Positions 51,072 to 59,272 of a stretch of DNA of 64,000 nt are shown piece by piece. The notes under the pieces were generated by a model, which saw nothing but the letters and a program-made list of their open reading frames with translations, had not been told where the DNA came from and did not search any database. The stretch is taken from contig NZ_FNYV01000011.1 of the NCBI RefSeq assembly GCF_900109115.1, positions 1 to 64,000 on the forward strand. The letters are read 5' to 3'. This stretch comes from Micromonospora phaseoli. Its GTDB lineage: Bacteria; Actinomycetota; Actinomycetes; Mycobacteriales; Micromonosporaceae. Each line of letters begins with the position of its first letter. Position 1 is the stretch's first letter. The translations under genes and the position numbers were made by a program.

Positions 51072-51911
51072 ATGACTTCTGACAACGACCGCCGACGCGG
51101 TCTGCTCGCGCGGCTGCGCGGGCGGCCCGTGGCGCGCAGCAGGGGCCGCCGCCGGCTGGGTGCCGCGGTCCGGCTGGTCGCCGCGCTGATGCTGGCCGGC
51201 GGTGCCTACACCGTCCTCGCCCCCGGCGCGTCGGCGCAGGAAAACCCGCCGCTGAGCGGTGCCGCCGCGGAGGGCAAGGCGCTGTTCGACGTGAGCTGCG
51301 TGACCTGTCACGGTCGCAACGCGCAGGGGGTCGAGGGGCGCGGGCCGAGCCTGATCGGCGTTGGTGCGGCCTCGGTCGAGTTCCAGGTCAGCACCGGCCG
51401 GATGCCGATGGCCCGGCAGGAGGCGCAGGCCGCGCGCAAGCCCGAGGTGTTCACCCGGGACGAGATCGACCAGCTCGCCGCGTACGTCCAGGAACTGGGC
51501 GGCGGGCCGGTCGTACCGGCCGGCGAGAACCTGCACGCCGACGGCAACGTCGCGATCGGCGGCGAGCTGTACCGGATCAACTGCTCGCAGTGCCACGCGT
51601 TCAGCGGCGGCGGCGGCGCGCTCTCCTCCGGCAAGTACGCGCCGAGCCTGGCGCCGGCCACCGACCGCCAGATCTACGCGGCGATGTTGAGCGGCCCGCA
51701 GAACATGCCGGTCTTCGGGGACAACCAGATCACCCCGGAGCAGAAGGCGGACATCATCGCCTACATCCAGCAGTCCCTGAAGCACGACGGCGACCCGGGC
51801 GGCTTCTTCAACCTGGGTCGGTACGGGCCGTCCACCGAGGGTGTCGCGATCTTCCTGGTCGGCATCGTCGCGCTCGTCTTCGCCAGCCTGTGGATTGCGG
51901 GCAAGTCGTGA
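51072..51911 (+). CDS. qcrC: Cytochrome bc1 complex, dihaem cytochrome c subunit
   Basis: A 279-residue dihaem cytochrome of the actinobacterial bc1 complex, which replaces soluble cytochrome c. A signal/anchor segment at about residues 30-55 is followed by haem motifs CVTCH (76-80) and CSQCH (171-175), with Met-containing loops between. A C-terminal membrane anchor (VAIFLVGIVALVFASLWIAG) closes the protein. It overlaps qcrA by a GTGA. Confidence 0.95.
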   Translation: MTSDNDRRRGLLARLRGRPVARSRGRRRLGAAVRLVAALMLAGGAYTVLAPGASAQENPPLSGAAAEGKALFDVSCVTCHGRNAQGVEGRGPSLIGVGAASVEFQVSTGRMPMARQEAQAARKPEVFTRDEIDQLAAYVQELGGGPVVPAGENLHADGNVAIGGELYRINCSQCHAFSGGGGALSSGKYAPSLAPATDRQIYAAMLSGPQNMPVFGDNQITPEQKADIIAYIQQSLKHDGDPGGFFNLGRYGPSTEGVAIFLVGIVALVFASLWIAGKS

Positions 51912-52999
51912 GCGGGGGAACGATGAGCAGGCAGACCGAGCAGTCGGCCGGCCAGGAGCCGTTCGACGTGGACGACCCCCGGCTGACCCGGTTCGACGTC
52001 GTCCGTGAGGGCGCCCGCCGGGACGACATCGAGATCGTGCACTACGAGCCGCAGGTCGTCGCGGGCAGCAAGGCCGAGCGCCGGCTGGTCCGTACGGTGG
52101 CGGGCTTCTTCCTGCTCACCGGTCTGGCGGCGACCGCCTTCCTGGTGATCTACATCTGGTGGCCCTGGGAGTACCAGCCCGGTCGCGGCGGCGACAAGCT
52201 CTACACCCCGCTGCTCGGCCTGACCCTGGGCGTCGCCCTGCTCGCCGTCGGCTTCGGCATCCTCACCTGGGGCAAGAAGCTGCTGCCGAAGGAGGTGTCG
52301 ATCCAGGATCGGCACGGGGGCGTCTCCACCGAGGACCAGAAGATCACCGGTCAGACCATGGCATACATGGTCGACGAGCTGGGCGTGAAGCGCCGGCCAC
52401 TGCTCGGCGTCTCGCTGCTGGCCGGTCTGGCACCGGTGGGCGCGGTCGTCGCGGCGCCGCTGGTGGGTGGGTTGATCTCCGACCCGCACAAGGACGACCA
52501 GATGATGACCACCGGGTTCGCTCCGCGGGACGGCCAGAAGATCCGGCTGGTCCGCGAGGACGGACGGCCGATTCGACCGGCGGACATCAGCGCCGGCGGC
52601 CAGATCACCGTCTTCCCCGGCGTGGAGCACGGCGTGAGCAACCGGTACGCCGACTCGCCCGCCCTGCTCATCCACCTGCGGGACGCCGACGCCGAGGAAT
52701 CGCGCCGCAACAACGAGCGCGCGGGACACGGCGACTACATGTGGGGCAACTACGCCGCGTACTCGAAGATCTGCACGCACGCCGGCTGCCCGGCGAGCCT
52801 GTACGAGCAGCAGACCAACCGCCTGCTCTGCCCGTGCCACCAGTCGCAGTTCCTGATCACCGACAACGCCAAGCCCATCTTCGGTCCGGCCAGTCGGCGG
52901 CTGCCGCAGCTGCCGATCGAGGTGGACGCCGAGGGATACTTCGTGGCGAGGTCCGACTACACCGAAACCGTCGGGCCCGACTTCTGGGAGCGGCCGTGA
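51908..52999 (+). CDS. qcrA: Cytochrome bc1 complex Rieske iron-sulfur subunit
   Basis: A 363-residue Rieske protein with the multi-segment N-terminus of actinobacteria (membrane segments at about 64-84, 102-122 and 165-190). The [2Fe-2S] ligands lie in CTHAGC (C289, H291) and CPCHQSQF (C308, H311). The GTG at 51908 overlaps the qcrC stop; an ATG at 51923 with GGGGGA is the alternative. It overlaps qcrB by a GTGA. Confidence 0.95.
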   Translation: MSGGTMSRQTEQSAGQEPFDVDDPRLTRFDVVREGARRDDIEIVHYEPQVVAGSKAERRLVRTVAGFFLLTGLAATAFLVIYIWWPWEYQPGRGGDKLYTPLLGLTLGVALLAVGFGILTWGKKLLPKEVSIQDRHGGVSTEDQKITGQTMAYMVDELGVKRRPLLGVSLLAGLAPVGAVVAAPLVGGLISDPHKDDQMMTTGFAPRDGQKIRLVREDGRPIRPADISAGGQITVFPGVEHGVSNRYADSPALLIHLRDADAEESRRNNERAGHGDYMWGNYAAYSKICTHAGCPASLYEQQTNRLLCPCHQSQFLITDNAKPIFGPASRRLPQLPIEVDAEGYFVARSDYTETVGPDFWERP

Positions 53000-54621
53000 A
53001 GCGGCGAAAGTTTGACATTGCAGCGGCACCCGCCAACACCGGGCGGGCCGTCGACGAGCGCTTCCAGGTGGCGACCCCCCTGCGCCGGCTGCTGAACAAG
53101 GTCTTCCCCGACCACTGGTCGTTCCTGCTCGGCGAGATCGCGCTCTTCTCGTTCATCGTCCTGCTGCTGACCGGTGTCTTCCTGACCTTCTTCTACGAGC
53201 CGGCGCTGACCGAGGTCATCTACAACGGCAGCTACGCACCGCTGCGCGGCACGCCGATGTCGGTCGCGTACGCCTCCACCCTGGACATCTCGTTCGACGT
53301 CCGCGGTGGCCTGATCATGCGCCAGATGCACCACTGGGCGGCCCTGCTGTTCATGGCCGCGATCGTGGTGCACATGCTGCGGGTCTTCTTCACCGGCGCG
53401 TTCCGCAAGCCGCGCGAGACCAACTGGATCATCGGCTCGCTGCTGTTCTGGGTCGGCTTCCTGGCCGGCTTCACCGGCTACTCGCTGCCGGACGACGGTC
53501 TCTCCGGCACCGGCCTGCGGATCGCCTCGGCGATCATGCTGTCCATTCCGGTGATCGGTTCCTGGGTGACCGCGGCGGTCTTCAACGGCGAGTTCCCCGG
53601 CACGATCATCATCAGCCGGTTCTTCATCGCCCACGTCCTACTCATCCCGGGCCTGCTGATCGCGCTGATCAGCGTCCACCTGGGGTTGGTCTTCAAGCAG
53701 AAGCACACCCAGTGGCCCGGCCCCGGACGGACCAACGCCAACGTGGTCGGCGAGCGGATGTTCCCCCGCTACGCGATCAAGCAGGGCGGCTTCTTCATGG
53801 TCGTCTTCGGGGTCATCGCGCTGTTGGGCGGCCTGTTCCAGATCAACCCGATCTGGCTGTTCGGCCCGTACGAGGCATGGGTGGTCTCGGCCGCCAGCCA
53901 GCCCGACTGGTACGTCATGTTCCTCGACGGGTCGACCCGTCTCATGCCGGACTGGCAGATCGACATCCCGATCGGCGACGGATACGTGATTCCACCGCTG
54001 TTCTGGCCGACAGTGGTGCTACCCGGCATCCTGGTCGGGCTCTCCACGCTCTATCCGTTCCTGGAGGCCCGCTACCTCAAGGACTACCGGAGCCACAACC
54101 TGCTCCAGCGTCCCCGCGACGTGCCGTTCCGTACCGGCCTGGGTGCCATGGCGGTCACGTTCTACGTGGTCCTGACCCTTTCCGGCGCGAACGACGTCAT
54201 CGCCGACAAGTTCCAGATCAGCCTGAACGCGATGACCTGGGCCGGCCGGATCGGTCTGCTGATCCTTCCGCCGCTCGCGTACTACGTCACCTACCGGATC
54301 TGCCTCGGCCTTCAGCAGCACGACCGGGAGGTGCTGGCCCACGGCGTGGAGACCGGCATCATCCGGCGCCTACCGGACGGTCGGTTCGTGGAGGTGCACC
54401 AGCCGCTCAGCGCGGCCGACGGGAACGGGCACGGCGAGCTGGACTACGCCGGTTGGGTGGTGCCGAAGAAGATGAACCGGCTCGGTGCCCTCGGCCCGGC
54501 CATCCGGGGCTTCTTCTACCCGATCGAGAAGCCGGTCGAGGCGCCGGTCTCGCCGGGGCACCCGCCGGTCGAACCGCGCGCCGAACGCGAGGAGATCGGT
54601 AGCGGGGAGACCCGCAGCTGA
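52996..54621 (+). CDS. qcrB: Cytochrome bc1 complex cytochrome b subunit
   Basis: A 541-residue quinol-oxidising cytochrome b with eight or more membrane segments. Haem-binding histidines lie in MRQMHHWAALLFMAAIVVHMLRVFF and FIAHVLLIPGLLIALISVHLGLVF. The Qo-site PDW-type motif is seen as QPDWYVMFLDG. The extended C-terminus is typical of actinobacteria. It is the last gene of ctaE-qcrCAB and is followed by a strong hairpin. Confidence 0.96.
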   Translation: MKRRKFDIAAAPANTGRAVDERFQVATPLRRLLNKVFPDHWSFLLGEIALFSFIVLLLTGVFLTFFYEPALTEVIYNGSYAPLRGTPMSVAYASTLDISFDVRGGLIMRQMHHWAALLFMAAIVVHMLRVFFTGAFRKPRETNWIIGSLLFWVGFLAGFTGYSLPDDGLSGTGLRIASAIMLSIPVIGSWVTAAVFNGEFPGTIIISRFFIAHVLLIPGLLIALISVHLGLVFKQKHTQWPGPGRTNANVVGERMFPRYAIKQGGFFMVVFGVIALLGGLFQINPIWLFGPYEAWVVSAASQPDWYVMFLDGSTRLMPDWQIDIPIGDGYVIPPLFWPTVVLPGILVGLSTLYPFLEARYLKDYRSHNLLQRPRDVPFRTGLGAMAVTFYVVLTLSGANDVIADKFQISLNAMTWAGRIGLLILPPLAYYVTYRICLGLQQHDREVLAHGVETGIIRRLPDGRFVEVHQPLSAADGNGHGELDYAGWVVPKKMNRLGALGPAIRGFFYPIEKPVEAPVSPGHPPVEPRAEREEIGSGETRS

Positions 54622-54639
54622 GGTCCGCCACAGCGTGAC

Positions 54640-54674
54640 GTGGCGCCCGCCGGAGAGCTTCCGGCGGGCGCCAC
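54640..54674 (+). terminator. qcrCAB operon terminator
   Basis: A perfect 15-bp hairpin (gtggcgcccgccgga, loop gagct) begins 19 nt after the qcrB stop. Confidence 0.8.
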
Positions 54675-54789
54675 TCCCATTCCGGTCCTCCCCGACCGTC
54701 GGCGCCGCGTCCGGCCCGTCGGCGGAACGCAGGAATAACCCCGGCCAGCCGGGTATCCGTGCGGTCCAACGTCTCAACGGGGAGGAAGC

Positions 54790-55479
54790 ATGTTGGGTAT
54801 GAAACGTCTCGGCCTGCTGGCCGCGCTGGTGCTGGTGGGTGTGGCACCCGCCGCGGCGGCGCAGGCGGCGCAGCCATCGGAACAGGACACCCAGTACCTG
54901 CAGGCGGTCCACCAGGTCAATCTGTACGAGATCGCCGCCGGCGAGCTGGCCCAGGAGAAGGCCCAGAACGAGCAGGTCAAGGAAGTGGCGCAGCAGTTCG
55001 TCACGGACCACACCGAGCTGGACCAGTCGGTGCAGGACCTGGCCGGACAGCTCAACGTCGAGCTGCCGAGCGAACCCACCAGCGATCAGCGGTCGGCTCT
55101 CGACCAGCTGAACAACGCCAGTGGCGCGGAGTTCGACCGGCTCTGGGTGACCCAGGAACTGGCCGGCCACGTCCAGGCCATCCAGGCGACCCAGACGGAG
55201 ATCTCGCAGGGCACCGAGCCGCAGGTGGTGCAGCTGGCGCAGACCGCGCTGCCGGTGCTGCAGGCGCACTACGACGCCCTGGTGATGCTGGCCGAGGAGC
55301 TCGGTATTCCGGTTCCGGAGACCAGCCCGTCCGGTACGGCCAGCCCGGGTGGCACCGCTCCGGCCCCGGGTGGCACCACGCCCGCCCCGGGTGGCACCAC
55401 GCCTGCCCCGGGTGGCACCGGCACCGAGGAGGCCCCGGTCCCGGGTGACACCGAGGTCCCGGTACCGCAGCAGAGTTGA
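54790..55479 (+). CDS. Secreted DUF4142 protein
   Basis: A 229-residue exported protein. A signal peptide of about 27 residues (cleavage near AQA) precedes a helical DUF4142 domain (residues ~30-165, YLQAVHQVNLYEIAAGELAQ, then ALPVLQAHYDAL). A Pro/Gly/Thr tail with four GGT(T/A)PAPG repeats (24-nt units) closes it. DUF4142 proteins are predicted metal-binding ferritin-like helical proteins. The ATG at 54790 has GGGGAGG upstream. Confidence 0.85.
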   Translation: MLGMKRLGLLAALVLVGVAPAAAAQAAQPSEQDTQYLQAVHQVNLYEIAAGELAQEKAQNEQVKEVAQQFVTDHTELDQSVQDLAGQLNVELPSEPTSDQRSALDQLNNASGAEFDRLWVTQELAGHVQAIQATQTEISQGTEPQVVQLAQTALPVLQAHYDALVMLAEELGIPVPETSPSGTASPGGTAPAPGGTTPAPGGTTPAPGGTGTEEAPVPGDTEVPVPQQS

Positions 55480-55494
55480 TCCACCGGTACGAGA

Positions 55495-55530
55495 CGAGCC
55501 GGCCCACCCCGCACGGGGTGGGCCGGCTCG
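55495..55530. terminator. Bidirectional terminator
   Basis: A perfect 16-bp stem (cgagccggcccacccc, loop gcac) lies between the convergent DUF4142 and Lrp-type genes. Confidence 0.8.
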
Positions 55531-55562
55531 CGGTCGGACACCTGTCGGCGGCCGCCGGTGGC

Positions 55563-55850
55563 TCAGTCCGTGCTGCCCAGCCCGATGGCGAAAGCCTCCT
55601 CCAGGTCGTGCCGGGAGTAGGCGCGGAAGGCGATGTGCGACTCGGTGTTGAGCACGCCCGGAACCTTCGAGATGCTGCCGGCGATCACCTGGGCGATCTC
55701 GTCGAACTCGCGGACCCGGACCATGGCGACCAGGTCGACGTGCCCGGCCACCGAATAGACCTCACTCACCCCGGGCAGGTTGGCCAGGGCCTCGGCCACC
55801 TCGGGAATCGAGTCGGTGGCGCAGTCGATCAGCACGATCGCGGTGATCAC
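55563..55850 (-). CDS. Lrp/AsnC ligand-binding (RAM) domain protein
   Basis: A 95-residue stand-alone RAM domain without a DNA-binding part: MITAIVLIDCATDSIPEVAEA, then VYSVAGHVDLVAMVRVREFDE. Such proteins may sense amino acids and form oligomers with Lrp proteins. The GTG at 55850 has GGAG 9 nt upstream. It is downstream of the nucleotidyltransferase on the same strand, with a 31-nt gap. Confidence 0.85.
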   Translation of the reverse strand: MITAIVLIDCATDSIPEVAEALANLPGVSEVYSVAGHVDLVAMVRVREFDEIAQVIAGSISKVPGVLNTESHIAFRAYSRHDLEEAFAIGLGSTD

Positions 55851-55881
55851 TGGTGGGCTCTCCGTTCGTCGGCGTCGCCGC

Positions 55882-56760
55882 TCATGCTAAGGCCTGTCCA
55901 GTGGCTCGGGCGGCCGGGACGGTCAGGTCGGCACCGACCCGGATCACATCCCGCAGCTGTTCCTCCGCGCCGACCGTGGCGTCCGGCCAGACCACGCTGC
56001 GGCTCACCGCCCCGCGGACCGTGGCACCCGCGCCGACGACGCAGCGGTGGCATCGGCCGGTGACCGTGGCGGCCGGGTCGATCAGGCAACCGTCGCCGGC
56101 GGCGTGCAGGTTCGCGGCGAGATAGTCGGCCGGCGTACCGGTGTCGATGAAGGTCCCCGGGTAGCCGACCACGGTCAGCCGGCCGGCGGCCTCGGCCGGG
56201 CGCCACACGGCGCGTACCAGGTCGCCGAAGACCGCGGGCAGGTCGCGGACGAGCCGCCAGGGCAGCAGGGAGAAGCCGGTGAAGAGGTGCCCGGCGAAGG
56301 TGCCCGGGGCTCGCGGGTCGCCGGCCGGCCGGCCGAGCAGGCGCACCGAATCGCCGTCCCAGCCGTGCAGCAGCGCCGCGATGTCCGGGCCGGGTGGCAG
56401 CGCCGGGTCGGCGAGGTACGCGTCGGCGTTGCCGACCAGCACACCTCGGCCGGCTATCCAGTCCCGCAGGTTCCCCACCCCGCCCGCGGTGCCGAGCGGA
56501 CTGCCCGGTTCCACCGACAGATGAGCGCGGCCACCCACCTGTTGCACAACCTGGTCACCGAGGTAGCAGGCGTTGACCGCGACCGTCCCCGGCCCGGTCA
56601 GGCCCAGCCCGGCGAGCCGGGCCAGCGCCCGGTCCAGCAGCGGCACGTTACCCACCGGGCAGAGCGCCTTGGGTACCCGCTCGGTCAGCGGGCGCAACCG
56701 GGTGCCCTCGCCGGCGGCGAGCACCACCGCGCAGATCCCATCGCCCGCCGGACCGGTCAC
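55882..56760 (-). CDS. Sugar-1-phosphate nucleotidyltransferase
   Basis: A 292-residue NDP-sugar pyrophosphorylase-like protein. The nucleotidyl signature AAGEGTRLRPLTERVPKALCPV lies at the start. GNADAYL holds the metal-binding aspartate, and TFIDTGTPADYL the second part of the site. The last ~70 residues look like hexapeptide repeats (DPAATVTGRCHRCVVGAGAT). It resembles GDP-mannose/glucose-1-phosphate enzymes, but the substrate is unknown. The GTG at 56760 overlaps the NUDIX stop (GTGA). Confidence 0.85.
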   Translation of the reverse strand: MTGPAGDGICAVVLAAGEGTRLRPLTERVPKALCPVGNVPLLDRALARLAGLGLTGPGTVAVNACYLGDQVVQQVGGRAHLSVEPGSPLGTAGGVGNLRDWIAGRGVLVGNADAYLADPALPPGPDIAALLHGWDGDSVRLLGRPAGDPRAPGTFAGHLFTGFSLLPWRLVRDLPAVFGDLVRAVWRPAEAAGRLTVVGYPGTFIDTGTPADYLAANLHAAGDGCLIDPAATVTGRCHRCVVGAGATVRGAVSRSVVWPDATVGAEEQLRDVIRVGADLTVPAARATGQALA

Positions 56761-57299
56761 GGCGCGGTGTCGGGCAGCGGCGGTGGGAACTGTCCGGCCA
56801 GCGGACCGATGCCGTAGTAGCCCAGCAGGCGGGCCGTCGGCCAGGTCAACTTCGGCAGGTCGTCCAGCGGGTGCCAGGCGGCCTCGAAGACCTCCGCGCC
56901 GTCGACGGTCAGCTCGGTGCTCGACGCCGGCACCTCGGCGGTGAACACCATGTCCACCCACCCCTTGGCGTGCACGATCGCGTTGGGCACCGCCGGGGTG
57001 AGTCGGGCGGGGGACAGGCGCACGCCCGACTCCTCGTACAGCTCCCGGGCCGCGCCGACCGCCGGGTTCTCGCCGCGTTGCAGCAGCCCGGCGGGGAGCG
57101 TCCAACCCCGTCCCGGCGGCTGGCGCAGCAGCAGCAACCGCCCCGCCTCGCCGGCCTCGCTGTCGCGGACCAGGGTGACGGCGCCGACGATGTACTTGGG
57201 CACGGCCATCCGTACCAGCCGGCGTCGCACCGGTAGCGGTAGCCGGTAGAAGACCTGGTAGGCGACGGCGCGTCCGGTGCGGCGCGTGCGGGGGATCAT
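56757..57299 (-). CDS. NUDIX hydrolase
   Basis: A 180-residue NUDIX protein with an intact box G-x5-E-x7-REL-x-EE-x-G (GLLQRGENPAVGAARELYEESG, around residues 71-92). It hydrolyses a nucleoside diphosphate linked to another group; the substrate is not predictable. A basic, hydrophobic N-terminus (VFYRLPLPVRRRLVR) is unusual. The ATG at 57299 is supported by TAGCCT 6 nt upstream. It is translationally coupled to the nucleotidyltransferase. Confidence 0.9.
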   Translation of the reverse strand: MIPRTRRTGRAVAYQVFYRLPLPVRRRLVRMAVPKYIVGAVTLVRDSEAGEAGRLLLLRQPPGRGWTLPAGLLQRGENPAVGAARELYEESGVRLSPARLTPAVPNAIVHAKGWVDMVFTAEVPASSTELTVDGAEVFEAAWHPLDDLPKLTWPTARLLGYYGIGPLAGQFPPPLPDTAP

Positions 57300-57305
57300 G
57301 AGTCC

Positions 57306-57311
57306 AGGCTA
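57306..57311 (-). promoter_or_regulatory. -10 box for leaderless NUDIX gene
   Basis: On the minus strand TAGCCT ends 6 nt before the ATG at 57299. Confidence 0.45.
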
Positions 57312-57349
57312 GTAGCCGTGAGCCGCGCTCGCGGCACGAGGAGCCCGGG

Positions 57350-59149
57350 TCATTGCCGGTGGTCGACCAGATCGATGAGTTGGCGTACCACGGCGTCCGG
57401 CTCGATCACCCGGTCGAAGACCGCGACCAGCAGGGTCTCCAGGTCCGGATAGCCGAGCTCCTCGGAGAGCCGCAGCAGCGGCAGGTCGCTGGCCAGCCCC
57501 CGATTGTGCTGCCGTAGGGCCAGCCCGATGGTGGCCCGGCCGAGCCGCACCTTGTCACTGATCGAGATGCCCGGCTCGCTGTGGTCGGCGAACCACCGGT
57601 TGATCTGCATCTGCGCGTGCGGCGACTTGACGAAGCCCAGCCACTCGCGGCGGGGGCCGCGTGGGGCCACCTCGGCGTCGAGGCTGCCCTCCTCGTCGGT
57701 CTCGGTGAAGATCTCGACCACGTCGCCCTCCTCCAGCTCGGAGGAGAGCGGAACCAGCCGGCCGTTGATGCGCGCGGCGAGACATCGGTCGCCCCGGTCG
57801 GCGCTCAACTCGTACGCCAGGTCGACCGGCGTGGCGCCGGCCGGCAGGACGATCTGCCGCCCCTCGGCGACCACCTGGATCTGCACCTCCGACAGGTCGC
57901 AGCGCAGCGACTGGAGGAACTGCGCCGGGTCGGCCGCGTTCTGCTCCCAGTCCAGCACCCGGCGCAGCCAGTCGAGTTGCCCGGAGCCGGTCGTCGCGGC
58001 CGTGCCGGAGCGGGGGAAACGGAAGTCGGCGGCCACCCCGTACTCGGCCGAACGGTGCATCTCCGTGGTGCGGATCAGCACCTCCACCGTGCGGTTGCCT
58101 GGACCGCAGACGCTGGTGTGCAGGGACCGGTAGAGGTTGTTCTTCGGCGAGGCGATGAAATCCTTGAACCGGCCGGGCACCGGCCGCCACAGCCCGTGGA
58201 TCGCGCCGAGCGCCGCGTAGGTGTCGGTGGCCGGGCCGTCCACCACGATGGTGATGCGGGGCAGGTCGTACGGGACGGCGTGACCGCCCGCGACGGTGTC
58301 CTTCCAGATCGAGTAGAGGTGCCGGGGCCGGGGGGCCACCTCGCCGTCCACCCGGCTGCGCCGCAGCGCCACCTTGGCCTGGGCGACCACGTCGGAGAGG
58401 TAGCTGTCCCAGCCGGGGCGGTCGTGCACGTGCCGGGCGATGCGGGCGTGCTCGTCCGGCTCCAGGTGCAGCAGCACCACGTCGTCCAGCTCCCGCTTGA
58501 GGGTCTGGATGCCCAGCCGGTCGCAGAGCGGTACCAGCACCTCCTGGGTCTTGCGGGCGATCCGTTCCCGGGAGGCGGCCGAGCGGACGCCCAGGGTTCG
58601 CATGTTGTGCAGCCGGTCGGCGAGCTTGATGATGAGCACCCGGACGTCCTTGCCGGCCGCAATGATCATCTTCCGGATGGTCTCCGCCTCGGCGGCCTGC
58701 CCGTAGAACGCCTTGTCGAACTTGGTCACCCCGTCGACCAGGTGTGCGACCTCATGGCCGAAGTCCTCCGCCAGGGCCTGCAACGTGTAGCGGGTGTCCT
58801 CCACGGTGTCATGCAGCAACGCCGCGACCAGGGTGATGGTGTCCATTCCCAGCTCGGCGCAGATCTGGGCGACCGCGAGCGGGTGGGTGATGTACGGCTC
58901 GCCGCTCTTGCGGAACTGGCCGCGGTGCATGTTCTCCGCGATCGTGTAGGCCCTGCGCAGCACCGCCGGGTCGGCTCCGGTGTGGATGGCGCGGTGGGTG
59001 CGGACCAGCTGGCCGACCGGCTCCGTCTCGGCGCTGGGCCAGGTCAGCAGCGAGCGCAGCCGGCGGGTCAGGGGCAGCTCGCCCGGCTGTGTCGGAAGCG
59101 CACCGCCCAGGGCGCCGCCGGGTCCGGCGTCGACGTCCACCTGGGACAC
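57350..59149 (-). CDS. RSH-family (p)ppGpp hydrolase/synthetase, lacking ACT domain
   Basis: A protein of about 599 residues. The HD hydrolase domain is intact (HDTVEDT near residue 113, ADRLHNMRTL near 178). The RelA synthetase-like domain has Asp in PYDLPRITIVV and Glu in VEVLIRTTEMH, but several consensus positions are changed (see findings). A TGS domain follows at about 395-465. The zinc-finger and ACT regions of the 750-800-residue RelA/SpoT are absent. It is therefore a second, shorter RSH, likely a hydrolase and possibly not a synthetase. The start is uncertain: GTG at 59149, 59140 or 59173, with GAGGGG fitting 59140 best. Confidence 0.85.
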   Translation of the reverse strand: MSQVDVDAGPGGALGGALPTQPGELPLTRRLRSLLTWPSAETEPVGQLVRTHRAIHTGADPAVLRRAYTIAENMHRGQFRKSGEPYITHPLAVAQICAELGMDTITLVAALLHDTVEDTRYTLQALAEDFGHEVAHLVDGVTKFDKAFYGQAAEAETIRKMIIAAGKDVRVLIIKLADRLHNMRTLGVRSAASRERIARKTQEVLVPLCDRLGIQTLKRELDDVVLLHLEPDEHARIARHVHDRPGWDSYLSDVVAQAKVALRRSRVDGEVAPRPRHLYSIWKDTVAGGHAVPYDLPRITIVVDGPATDTYAALGAIHGLWRPVPGRFKDFIASPKNNLYRSLHTSVCGPGNRTVEVLIRTTEMHRSAEYGVAADFRFPRSGTAATTGSGQLDWLRRVLDWEQNAADPAQFLQSLRCDLSEVQIQVVAEGRQIVLPAGATPVDLAYELSADRGDRCLAARINGRLVPLSSELEEGDVVEIFTETDEEGSLDAEVAPRGPRREWLGFVKSPHAQMQINRWFADHSEPGISISDKVRLGRATIGLALRQHNRGLASDLPLLRLSEELGYPDLETLLVAVFDRVIEPDAVVRQLIDLVDHRQ

Positions 59150-59254
59150 CCCCTCACATCTGCGTCGGACCACCGCCGTTGCGGCGGCAACCGGGAGCAG
59201 ATCCTCGAAACGGGCAGGACTGCACTTCCTTAACAGAGTAAGTGAGTCGACGTA

Positions 59255-59266
59255 GTCCGATCGGAC
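59255..59266. promoter_or_regulatory. Possible operator upstream of RSH gene
   Basis: The perfect 12-bp palindrome GTCCGATCGGAC lies 106 nt before the RSH start, next to the upstream gene's stop. No regulator is known for it. Confidence 0.25.
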
Positions 59267-59272
59267 ACTTGC

